A stretch of 13,198 nt of DNA, from assembly GCA_036752345.1 (NCBI GenBank), contig DAIOSV010000046.1, forward strand, positions 1 to 13,198, read 5' to 3'. Shown piece by piece: positions 1 to 6,094 of the stretch (positions within the stretch are counted from its first letter, which is position 1; every line of letters starts with the position of its first letter). Position numbers and translations under genes: made by a program. The DNA comes from UBA1715 sp036752345. GTDB taxonomy: Bacteria; Bacteroidota; Bacteroidia; Bacteroidales; UBA1715. Below the pieces are notes generated by a model. The model searched no databases, had not been told where the DNA came from, and saw only the letters and a list, made by a program, of their open reading frames with translations.

Positions 1-88
1 AAACACCAAAGAAACCGTGGCGTACATTATGGCGCACCCACAATGGCGGTTGTCGCTCCAAACACATAAGATTTTGGAGATACGTTAA
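1..88 (+). CDS. queE: 7-carboxy-7-deazaguanine synthase, C-terminal end only
   Basis: The reading frame starting at base 2 is open to a TAA at 86-88 and ends with HPQWRLSLQTHKILEIR. This matches the conserved C-terminal tail of QueE (PQWRLSLQTHK followed by a short end). QueE is a radical-SAM enzyme that makes 7-carboxy-7-deazaguanine, an early step of queuosine biosynthesis. The rest of the gene lies left of the window, so the radical-SAM cysteines cannot be seen. The last sense codon and the stop lie in the first unit of the 7-bp repeat array that follows (GTTAATA). It looks like a housekeeping gene marking the left border of the accessory region; a role in 7-deazaguanine DNA modification is not supported because no dpd-type genes are visible. 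Confidence 0.8.
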   Translation, partial: NTKETVAYIMAHPQWRLSLQTHKILEIR

Positions 89-180
89 TAGTTAATAGTT
101 AATAGTTATGGGTTAGTCGTTGTACGTTGTTCGTTTAACGTCTTTCGTTGTACGTTTTGCGAATAACGAATAACGTGTAA
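84..180. repeat. in-phase 7-bp repeat array (GTTNNNN/CGTNNNA)
   Basis: Fourteen consecutive 7-base units run in one phase, beginning with three GTTAATA copies and passing into degenerate units such as CGTTGTA, CGTTGTT, CGTTTAA, CGAATAA and CGTGTAA. The array begins over the last codon and stop of queE. No coding potential is seen. This is the first of several such arrays in the gaps outside the hsd locus; it probably spread by slippage or recombination. Confidence 0.75.
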
Positions 181-203
181 TGGTTAACTGGTTAGTGGTT
201 TAA

Positions 204-245
204 CGTTTAACGTCTTACGTTTTACGAATAACGTATAACGTTCAA
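204..245. repeat. 7-bp repeat array CGTNNNA, second block
   Basis: Six 7-base units in phase (CGTTTAA, CGTCTTA, CGTTTTA, CGAATAA, CGTATAA, CGTTCAA) follow a short spacer rich in GGTTA. The same unit family occurs at 10171, 11100, 12488 and 12792. The remaining bases up to hsdM hold only a promoter. Confidence 0.7.
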
Positions 246-295
246 CGGAATTATGCACTTGGGTAAATAAAAGGAGCACATTTTTACGTCCTTTA

Positions 296-326
296 CTTGC
301 CGATGGTCGTTTTTTTCATAACTTTG
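296..326 (+). promoter_or_regulatory. putative Bacteroidetes promoter for hsdM
   Basis: TAACTTTG at 319-326 fits the Bacteroidetes -7 consensus TAnnTTTG exactly. CTTG at 296-299 lies 19 bases upstream, near the -33 TTTG consensus. Transcription would start around 332-335, giving a leader of about 20 bases before the hsdM ATG at 353. Inferred from consensus only. Confidence 0.6.
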
Positions 327-352
327 AAATGAATTATTGATAACAAAAAAAT

Positions 353-1954
353 ATGGCTAAAAAGCAAGAAGATGCATTGAATCTTGATGCAATCTTATTT
401 AAGTGTCGCGATATACTAAGGCAGGCAAAGAATTCGGGTTCCTTTTTTGAAAAACGTGATATGATGTTGACGCTCGTATTTCTTCGCTTTATAGGCGAAA
501 AATATGAAGACGGTATAGTAAAACTCAAAGAAAATCTGAAAAAGCAAGGTTTAGACCCGGAAGATGAGGAGATACAAAAAGCATTTTTCGACGATGCTAC
601 ATTTACCGATGGTACATACAATCTAGAACCGGAAGCGCGCTGGAGCAATATAATCAATACACCCGCTCCGCAACTCAATGTTGCTCTCGATGCTGCATTG
701 AAAAGCATTGCAACCAATAGCAACCAACTCAAAGGGTGTTTTGTAGAAGGTACATTTACCACCCGAAACCTTGGAGCCAATGATATTAAAAGGGTTGTTG
801 ACGAAATAAATAAAATTAGTCATAAAACATTTGGCAAAGAAAAAGACCTGATAGGCCGTGTGTATGAATATTTCCTTAAGGAATTTGCCGTAAATGCCAC
901 AAAAGAAGAGGGCGAGTTTTACACTCCCCACGATATAGTACAGTTGATAGCAACTATAGTAGAACCTTTTGATGGCACATTGTACGACCCCTGTTGTGGT
1001 TCGGGCGGTATGTTTATTCAAAGTGCCGAATTGGTTAAATCAAAACAAGGCGACATTAGCCGTATCAATATTTATGGGCAAGAAAAAGAAGCCGCTACCC
1101 ACCGTCTTGCTAAGATGAACCTTGCCTTGCGTGGCATTAGTCACAATCTTGGTTCGGAAAGCGACAGTTCTTTCTCTAACGATTTGCACCGCGGTTTGTA
1201 TTTCGATTACATTATGGCAAATCCGCCCTTCAATCTCAAAAATTGGTGGGATAGCAATTTGGCTACCGATAGCCGTTGGACCGATTACGGCATACCTCCC
1301 GAAAGTAACGCCAACTATGCGTGGATACTACACATGCTTTCACATATGAACCAAACCAATGGCGTAGCCGGATTTTTGCTTGCCAATGGTGCTTTGGGCG
1401 ACACCGATGCGGTACAGATTCGCAAAAAACTTATTCAGGCCGACAAGGTTGAAGCCATTATTGTATTGCCACGCGAGCTCTTTATTACTACCGACATAAG
1501 TGTAACGCTCTGGGTGTTGAACCAAAACAAAAAAGGCGGCACATATCACGGACGTACCTTGCGTAACCGCAAGCACGAGATTCTTTTTATGGACTTGCGC
1601 ACATGGACCCAAAATCTGGTGAAAGGTGAACAAAAGAAAAAAGTGCTGCTCGACGAAACCCAAATACAGCGTGCAGCCGACATATACCGCACGTGGCAAC
1701 GAGAAGGAACCAACGGTGCTCAGTATGCCGAACCTGAACTATATAGAAGTGTAGCTCTTGACGAGATAGAACAGAAAGGTTGGACACTGGTGCCAAGCAA
1801 ATACATTGAGTTTGTTGACCACGACTTGGATATAGATTTCCCTAAAGAAATGGCAAAGATTCAGACTGAGATGAAGGAACTCCTTGCGCGTGAAAAACAA
1901 AGTCAAAAGATGCTTGAACAGGCTTTTAAAGGGATAGGCTATGGCATTGAATAA
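353..1954 (+). CDS. hsdM: Type I restriction-modification system DNA methyltransferase subunit HsdM
   Basis: This 533-residue protein is a type I N6-adenine DNA methyltransferase subunit. It transfers a methyl group from S-adenosylmethionine to adenine in the target chosen by HsdS. Residues ~8-160 form the HsdM N-terminal helical domain (FFEKRDMMLTLVFLRFIGEKY). The methylase domain follows, with the GEFYTP entry motif near residue 188, SAM-binding motif DPCCGSGG at 212-219 and catalytic NPPF at 290-293. The C-terminus is helical and charged, as expected for the part contacting HsdS. Length is normal and no key residue is missing. There is no good Shine-Dalgarno before the ATG, which is usual in Bacteroidetes. 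It is the first gene of the locus, behind a TAnnTTTG promoter. In a standard operon hsdS would follow directly; here a Fic gene intervenes. Confidence 0.96.
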   Translation: MAKKQEDALNLDAILFKCRDILRQAKNSGSFFEKRDMMLTLVFLRFIGEKYEDGIVKLKENLKKQGLDPEDEEIQKAFFDDATFTDGTYNLEPEARWSNIINTPAPQLNVALDAALKSIATNSNQLKGCFVEGTFTTRNLGANDIKRVVDEINKISHKTFGKEKDLIGRVYEYFLKEFAVNATKEEGEFYTPHDIVQLIATIVEPFDGTLYDPCCGSGGMFIQSAELVKSKQGDISRINIYGQEKEAATHRLAKMNLALRGISHNLGSESDSSFSNDLHRGLYFDYIMANPPFNLKNWWDSNLATDSRWTDYGIPPESNANYAWILHMLSHMNQTNGVAGFLLANGALGDTDAVQIRKKLIQADKVEAIIVLPRELFITTDISVTLWVLNQNKKGGTYHGRTLRNRKHEILFMDLRTWTQNLVKGEQKKKVLLDETQIQRAADIYRTWQREGTNGAQYAEPELYRSVALDEIEQKGWTLVPSKYIEFVDHDLDIDFPKEMAKIQTEMKELLAREKQSQKMLEQAFKGIGYGIE

Positions 1955-1964
1955 AAAAATTGTT

Positions 1965-1999
1965 AATTCTTCTAGATTTTTCTAAAATTAAGAAGAATT
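1965..1999. repeat. 35-bp dyad element upstream of the Fic gene
   Basis: AATTCTTCT (1965-1973) and its perfect complement AGAAGAATT (1991-1999) form 9-bp arms around a 17-base centre. A closely related 35-bp element (29/35 identical) lies after the Fic gene at 3340-3374. It overlaps the expected -33 region of a putative promoter at 2002-2009, so it could be an operator for the winged-helix Fic protein. It could equally be a boundary repeat of an inserted cassette. Confidence 0.7.
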
Positions 2000-2001
2000 T
2001 A

Positions 2002-2009
2002 TATCTTTA
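2002..2009 (+). promoter_or_regulatory. possible -7 box for the first Fic gene
   Basis: TATCTTTA differs from TAnnTTTG only at the last base and lies 21 bases before the ATG at 2030. No clear TTG lies at the expected -33 distance; that region is occupied by the dyad element. Suggestive only; the gene could also be read from the hsdM promoter. Confidence 0.35.
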
Positions 2010-2029
2010 CCCGTAAAAATGAAAATGAT

Positions 2030-3337
2030 ATGAAAATGGAAATGCCCCCGTCTATAAGCGAAGCCGAAGTGTTGGATGCCATGAATTTTGCGTTTACGGA
2101 AGAAGTTCAGGAGATTAATTCCGATTATCCGTATTGGGATAAAGTGAAATATCTGAATACGAAAAATGGCATGCAACCGCCCATATTGTGGCATGCTTTA
2201 AAGTATGTCCGCCAGATGCATAGAACGTTGGTGAAGTTCGGGAAATATACGTTCAGTTTTATGATGACCGACGAAATGTTCGAACTGCTTCACTATTTTG
2301 ATATGAACATTGGCGGGAATCTGACCGGCGAGCATTTGATTCCATATAAACAAAAAGAGGTGTATTTGATGTCGTCTATCATGGAAGAAGCTATAGCCTC
2401 TAGTCAGATGGAAGGGGCGGCAACCACTCGTAAGGTTGCCAAAGAGATGCTGCGAAAAAGCGAAAAGCCAAAAAACAGAGGTCAGCAGATGATTCTAAAC
2501 AATTATGAGACCATCAATTGTATTAAAGAAATATATGAGCAACCTCTGAATGTTGAAACGCTTTTGGAAATACACAGAAGCATGACTAAGAAGACCTTGG
2601 CTAAGGAGGACGATGAAGGTCGGTTCCGTCAGAATAATGAAATTATGGTGGTGGATGGAGTAACGGGAGAGGTAGCCCACATACCGCCACATTATAGTGA
2701 GTTGCCGGAGTTGTTAGCCGATCTTGATTCTTTCTTCAATCAAACAGGCAAGGATTTTATTCATCCTATCATAAAAGGGATTATTATTCACTTTATGCTC
2801 GCATATATTCATCCGTTTGTGGATGGCAACGGCAGAACTGCCCGCTCTCTGTTTTATTGGTATATGCTCAAGGAAGGATATTGGATGATTGAGTATATGT
2901 CAATTTCGCGAATTATATATAAGTCAAAGTTGCAATATGAAAAGTCGTTTTTGTACACTGAAAACGACGATAATGATTTGACGTACTTTATACTATACAA
3001 TTTGCGAACGATGAAGAAGTCGTTTGATGAATTGAAGCGTTATCTGGAGCACAAAGCCGATGAGGATAGAAGCAATCAGATACTGATAAACATAAAAGGC
3101 ATCAATATGCGTCAGGCTCAGATATTGGGTATGTTGCAGGAGAAACCTAACAGCGTGTTTTATGTTAAGGAGATAGAAAACCGGTTTGTGGTTTCCAATT
3201 ATACTGCGAGGGCCGATTTGGAAGGACTTGTAGAAATGGGGTATCTTACTGAAATACGCATCAACAAGATAAAGCGGGGGTATTCCAAATCGTCTGATTT
3301 CGATAAACTTTTGAAAGGGCAGACAAAAGAAAAATGA
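2030..3337 (+). CDS. Fic family protein (AMPylator-type) with C-terminal winged helix, between hsdM and hsdS
   Basis: This 435-residue Fic-domain protein would be predicted to transfer AMP (or another nucleotide part) to hydroxyl side chains of target proteins. The catalytic loop HPFVDGNGRTAR starts at H261 and is complete, with the catalytic His, the acidic Mg-binding Asp and the anion-binding GNGR. The auto-inhibitory motif (S/T)xxxE(G/N) is present as SSQMEG with the inhibitory Glu at 128, which makes it a self-inhibited class with the helix N-terminal to the Fic core. Residues ~360-430 look like a winged helix (YVKEIENRFVVSNYTARADL), suggesting DNA binding or autoregulation. ATG 2030 is the first in-frame start; ATGs two and four codons later are alternatives. 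The gene splits hsdM from hsdS and is flanked by matching 35-bp dyads. Accessory genes inside hsd operons are well known, but the target of this protein is unknown. Confidence 0.9.
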   Translation: MKMEMPPSISEAEVLDAMNFAFTEEVQEINSDYPYWDKVKYLNTKNGMQPPILWHALKYVRQMHRTLVKFGKYTFSFMMTDEMFELLHYFDMNIGGNLTGEHLIPYKQKEVYLMSSIMEEAIASSQMEGAATTRKVAKEMLRKSEKPKNRGQQMILNNYETINCIKEIYEQPLNVETLLEIHRSMTKKTLAKEDDEGRFRQNNEIMVVDGVTGEVAHIPPHYSELPELLADLDSFFNQTGKDFIHPIIKGIIIHFMLAYIHPFVDGNGRTARSLFYWYMLKEGYWMIEYMSISRIIYKSKLQYEKSFLYTENDDNDLTYFILYNLRTMKKSFDELKRYLEHKADEDRSNQILINIKGINMRQAQILGMLQEKPNSVFYVKEIENRFVVSNYTARADLEGLVEMGYLTEIRINKIKRGYSKSSDFDKLLKGQTKEK

Positions 3338-3339
3338 TA

Positions 3340-3374
3340 AATTCTTCTTGATTCTTTAAAAATCAAGAAGAATA
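3340..3374. repeat. 35-bp dyad element downstream of the Fic gene
   Basis: ATTCTTCTTGATT (3341-3353) and its perfect 13-bp complement AATCAAGAAGAAT (3361-3373) surround a 7-base loop. It is 29/35 identical, without gaps, to the element at 1965-1999, so the Fic gene is bracketed by two copies. The stem is A/T-rich and no T tract follows, so an intrinsic terminator is unlikely. It lies 22 bases before the hsdS start and could affect hsdS expression. Confidence 0.75.
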
Positions 3375-3395
3375 AAAGAATTTAAAAGGTCTATT

Positions 3396-4532
3396 ATGAC
3401 ATTGAATAACACAACATACCGCCTTGGCGACTTGATTGAACTCTGTGATGAACGGAATTTGGAAGGGAAATATACGCTCGATGATATAAAAGGAATTTCA
3501 ACATATAAGGCTTTTATTGATACAAAAGCAAATATGGATGGAGTAAGTCTAGATTCCTATAAAGTTGTAAAGCATGATGAATTTGCATACGTTGCTGATA
3601 CTTCGCGGCGTGGTGATAAAATTGCACTCGCGTACAATGATAACGAAAAAGGAGTGCTGATTTCTTCTATTTACACGACATTTCGGATTTGTAAACCAGA
3701 ATTGCTTTCGTCTGAATATTTGTTCATGTATTTTAATCGTCCTGAATTTGACCGCTATTCGCGTTTCAATTCGTGGGGAAGCGCGAGAGAAACATTTTCA
3801 TGGGAAGATTTCTGTAACATAGAAATTGAATTTCCTCCTCTTTCCATTCAGAAAAAGTATGTTGCGGTATATCAAAGTGCGCAAGAAAACCTTGCTGCCT
3901 ACCAAAGCAATCTCGACAGCCTGAAACTTGTGTGTGACGGGTATATTGAGGAATTGCGGAGAAAGATAAAACCAGAAAAGATTGGTTCGTACATAAGAGA
4001 ATGTGATGAAAGGAACACTGATTTAAGTGTAAAACTAGCACAAGGAATAACTAATACCAAAATGTTTGCTTCTCCTGTTCAAGTTGCACAAGTAGAAACA
4101 AATGCTAAAATCGTTCGAACAGATCAATTTGCATATAACAGAGCAACAACGAGAAATGGTGACAAAATCTCAATAGCCTATAGAAATGGTGAAGATTGCG
4201 TAGTATCTTCAGCGTATGGAGTGTTTGAGATTGTTGCAAAGGATAAACTCTTACCAGAATATCTTATGATGTGGTTTAAGCGTTCGGAATTTGACCGATA
4301 TGCTCGTTATATGTCAAAAGGTAGTGCTCATGAATTTTTTGAATATGACGATATGTGTGATGTTGAAATCCCAATTCCCTCAATCGACATTCAGCAAGAT
4401 ATCGTAAACATATACAAAGCCTACATAGAGCGTGGGCGTATAGTAGAAAAAATGAAAGAATCAATAAAAACAATGTGCCCCGTATTGATAAAGGGGAGTT
4501 TGGAGGAGACTCCCACAGATAGCACAGATTAA
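3396..4532 (+). CDS. hsdS: Type I restriction-modification system specificity subunit HsdS
   Basis: HsdS (378 residues) recognises the bipartite DNA target for both methylation and cleavage. Two target recognition domains are visible: TRD1 at about residues 8-155 and TRD2 at about 195-335. Each is followed by a conserved helical spacer, at 156-192 (QSAQENLAAYQSNLDSLKL) and 336-370. The halves resemble each other: CDERN recurs at 17-21 and 203-207, RRGDKIALAY pairs with RNGDKISIAY, and PEFDRYSRF with SEFDRYARY. The protein is at the short end of the usual range (~380-470) but complete in architecture. Its last residues (PTDSTD) and stop codon are encoded by the 26-bp repeat at 4513-4538, so the native C-terminus was probably altered by that insertion. 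No second hsdS or invertase is present, so specificity switching is not supported. Confidence 0.93.
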   Translation: MTLNNTTYRLGDLIELCDERNLEGKYTLDDIKGISTYKAFIDTKANMDGVSLDSYKVVKHDEFAYVADTSRRGDKIALAYNDNEKGVLISSIYTTFRICKPELLSSEYLFMYFNRPEFDRYSRFNSWGSARETFSWEDFCNIEIEFPPLSIQKKYVAVYQSAQENLAAYQSNLDSLKLVCDGYIEELRRKIKPEKIGSYIRECDERNTDLSVKLAQGITNTKMFASPVQVAQVETNAKIVRTDQFAYNRATTRNGDKISIAYRNGEDCVVSSAYGVFEIVAKDKLLPEYLMMWFKRSEFDRYARYMSKGSAHEFFEYDDMCDVEIPIPSIDIQQDIVNIYKAYIERGRIVEKMKESIKTMCPVLIKGSLEETPTDSTD

Positions 4533-4538
4533 CACAGA
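4513..4538 (-). repeat. 26-bp element, left inverted copy at the GxxExxY gene
   Basis: Read on the minus strand this 26-mer matches the dispersed TCTGTGTAAATC..ATCTGTGG family. It is the inverted counterpart of 4961-4986 (21/26 identical). It overlaps the last codons and stop of hsdS. Together the two copies frame a ~474-bp unit carrying only the GxxExxY gene. Confidence 0.75.
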
Positions 4539-4582
4539 AAAGATAATCCATGTAAATAAGAGGAAGAAAAAATGTGTAAATT

Positions 4583-4969
4583 ATGAACGAAAACGATATA
4601 ACTTATAAAATAATCGGGGCAATCTACAAGGTTTACAATGAATTAGGGCCAGGACTTCTCGAATCTATATACGAGGCCGCATTGTGCTATCAATTGCACA
4701 AAGACGGGTTGCGTGTCGAGAATCAAGTTCCGCTTCAGATTATTTACGACGGTAAAATTTTGCCTGTCGATTACCGCCTCGATTTATTAGTTGAAGATGA
4801 AATCATTATTGAATTAAAGTCGGTTGAGGAAATAAAGAGCGTTCATCACAAACAACTGCTTACCTATCTGAAAGTGGCCAACAAGCATCTTGGACTTCTT
4901 GTTAATTTTAATACTGACAACATAAAATCATCAATCTACAGAAAAATTAATGGATATGAATCCGTGTAA
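4583..4969 (+). CDS. GxxExxY protein (PD-(D/E)XK nuclease superfamily-like)
   Basis: This 128-residue protein belongs to the GxxExxY family. The signature is GLLESIY at 24-30, preceded by the typical IIGAIYKVYNELGPG. Downstream RLDLLVEDEIIIELK places Asp67 and Glu77-x-Lys79 as in a PD-(D/E)XK nuclease fold, which is the Pfam assignment for this family; nuclease activity has not been shown to my knowledge. Length is typical. These genes often occur as solitary units in Bacteroidetes and other phyla. Here it lies between hsdS and hsdR inside 26-bp inverted repeats, so it is more likely a small mobile passenger than an R-M subunit. Its stop codon (GTGTAA) lies in the right-hand repeat. Confidence 0.9.
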   Translation: MNENDITYKIIGAIYKVYNELGPGLLESIYEAALCYQLHKDGLRVENQVPLQIIYDGKILPVDYRLDLLVEDEIIIELKSVEEIKSVHHKQLLTYLKVANKHLGLLVNFNTDNIKSSIYRKINGYESV

Positions 4970-4986
4970 ATCTGAGTAATCTGTGG
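4961..4986 (+). repeat. 26-bp element, right inverted copy at the GxxExxY gene
   Basis: This copy is 21/26 identical to the reverse complement of 4513-4538. Further copies of the same length in + orientation are at 10064-10089, 11169-11194 and 12736-12761. It contains the stop codon of the GxxExxY gene. Confidence 0.75.
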
Positions 4987-4996
4987 GAAAAAAACT

Positions 4997-5083
4997 ATGG
5001 TTAACCTGATAAATTTCAATGGACGCTTCTGCGAGAGTATTAAAATTCTTATTTTTATAGCTCATAGCAAGAACAAACAATAA
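4997..5083 (+). pseudogene. hsdR: remnant of an hsdR 5' end
   Basis: Bases 4997-5038 encode MVNLINFNGRFCES, nearly the same as the first 14 residues of the intact HsdR (MAKLINFNGRFCES, from 6095). At DNA level 36 of 42 positions match, and most differences are in third codon positions. After GAGAGT the similarity stops and the frame runs through unrelated codons to a TAA at 5081-5083. This is what remains of a diverged hsdR start after the broken Fic gene and the present hsdR were placed downstream of it. Confidence 0.8.
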
Positions 5084-5095
5084 AAAAGAAACACA

Positions 5096-6087
5096 ATGTA
5101 CACGCCACCTTTTACCATAACAAGCAGAATGCTCTCACTTGTAGCTGAAATAAGCCAAATGGTTGGGCATGTCGTTGCGTTGCAGGATATTCCTGCTATT
5201 CCGCATCTGCGCAAGCAAAATCGTATCCGTACAATTCATAGTTCGTTGGCCATTGAAAACAACCCCTTACATTGGAGCAGGTTACCGATGTAATCAACGG
5301 CAAGCGTGTGCTGGGGCGTACCGAGGAAATCAAAGAGGTGCAGAATGCCTATCAGGCTTACGATGTCATTATGGAATACAATGCCTACAGCATACAAGAC
5401 TTGCTTAAGGCGCATGGTTTAATGATGCACGACCTGGTAAAGGAATCCGGGCGTTTCCGTAGTAGTGGTGTGGGGGTGTTTGGCGAAAAAGGACTTGTAC
5501 ACTTTGCACCACCGGCTCATTTAGTACCAGAACACATAAAGAACCTTTTTGATTGGTACAAACAATCGGACGTGCATGTATTGGTGAAAAGTGCCGTGTT
5601 TCATTATGAGTTTGAGTTTGTTCACCCCTTTACCGACGGAAACGGACGTATGGGCAGAATGTGGCACAGCAAACTGTTGGCACAGTGGAATCCTATTTTC
5701 TACTGGCTTCCGGTGGAAGACCTTATACGCAAACATCAGCAGGAATATTACGATGCTTTAAATGTCTCAGATAACAATGCAGACTCTACACGATTTGTGG
5801 AATTCATGCTCTCTCTGATAAAAGAAGCATTGGATGAAGTGATACTAAAACAGACAGAAAGTAATCAAGAAAGTAACCAAGAAAGTAACCAAGAAAAGAT
5901 ACGAAAAAGTAATCTGAAGTTCCTTTCTATCATACGCGATAATCCTAAAATAACAATAGACGGACTGGCAAAGGCATCGGGACTTTCGGCAAGTGGTGTG
6001 AAAAAACGCTTGGATATGCTTAAAAACGACGGTAGTCTTCGTAGAGTCGGATCTACCAAAGGCGGATATTGGGAGGTTGTAAAATAA
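5096..6087 (+). pseudogene. second Fic family gene, broken by a one-base deletion
   Basis: The first part (5096-5293) encodes MYTPPFTITS through SSLAIENN and then shifts out of frame to an early TGTAA stop. The second part reads in the frame that includes 5272-6087, continuing LEQVTDVINGKRVLG. Restoring one base at the CCCC run (5263-5266) gives a continuous ~330-residue protein, matching the intact 341-residue paralogue at 11456. The inhibitory motif SSLAIEN lies before the break; the catalytic loop HPFTDGNGRMGR (His codon at 5623) and a winged-helix end lie after it. A 12-bp tandem repeat encodes a linker (ESNQ repeated three times). An in-frame TTG at 5272 could start a piece lacking the inhibitory helix, but there is no evidence for its translation. 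It ends 7 bases before hsdR, so the two were probably a co-transcribed pair. A sequencing error is an alternative to true decay. Confidence 0.85.
5857..5892 (+). repeat. 12-bp tandem repeat in the Fic linker
   Basis: Three copies of GAAAGTAAYCAA encode ESNQ three times, between the Fic domain and the winged helix. The 12-bp unit keeps frame when copy number changes. The paralogue at 11456 has a different 12-bp repeat at the same place. Confidence 0.8.
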
Positions 6088-6094
6088 TTATAGT

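Noticed and set aside
1..88. queE as part of a 7-deazaguanine DNA modification (dpd) system
   Set aside because: No dpd-type gene is present, and a promoter and repeat arrays separate queE from the hsd genes.
623..1021. Open minus-strand frames opposite hsdM and elsewhere opposite hsdR
   Set aside because: The + strand genes are unambiguous family members over the same bases, and the antisense frames show no family features or start signals.
3396..4532. Phase-variable hsdS by inversion
   Set aside because: Only one hsdS is present, with no second partial hsdS, no inverted TRD copies and no recombinase gene in the window.
5255..5280. Programmed -1 frameshift to join the two Fic parts
   Set aside because: CCCC allows P-site slippage, but the site does not match the X XXY YYZ heptamer and the paralogue has no such arrangement; a deleted base explains it more simply.
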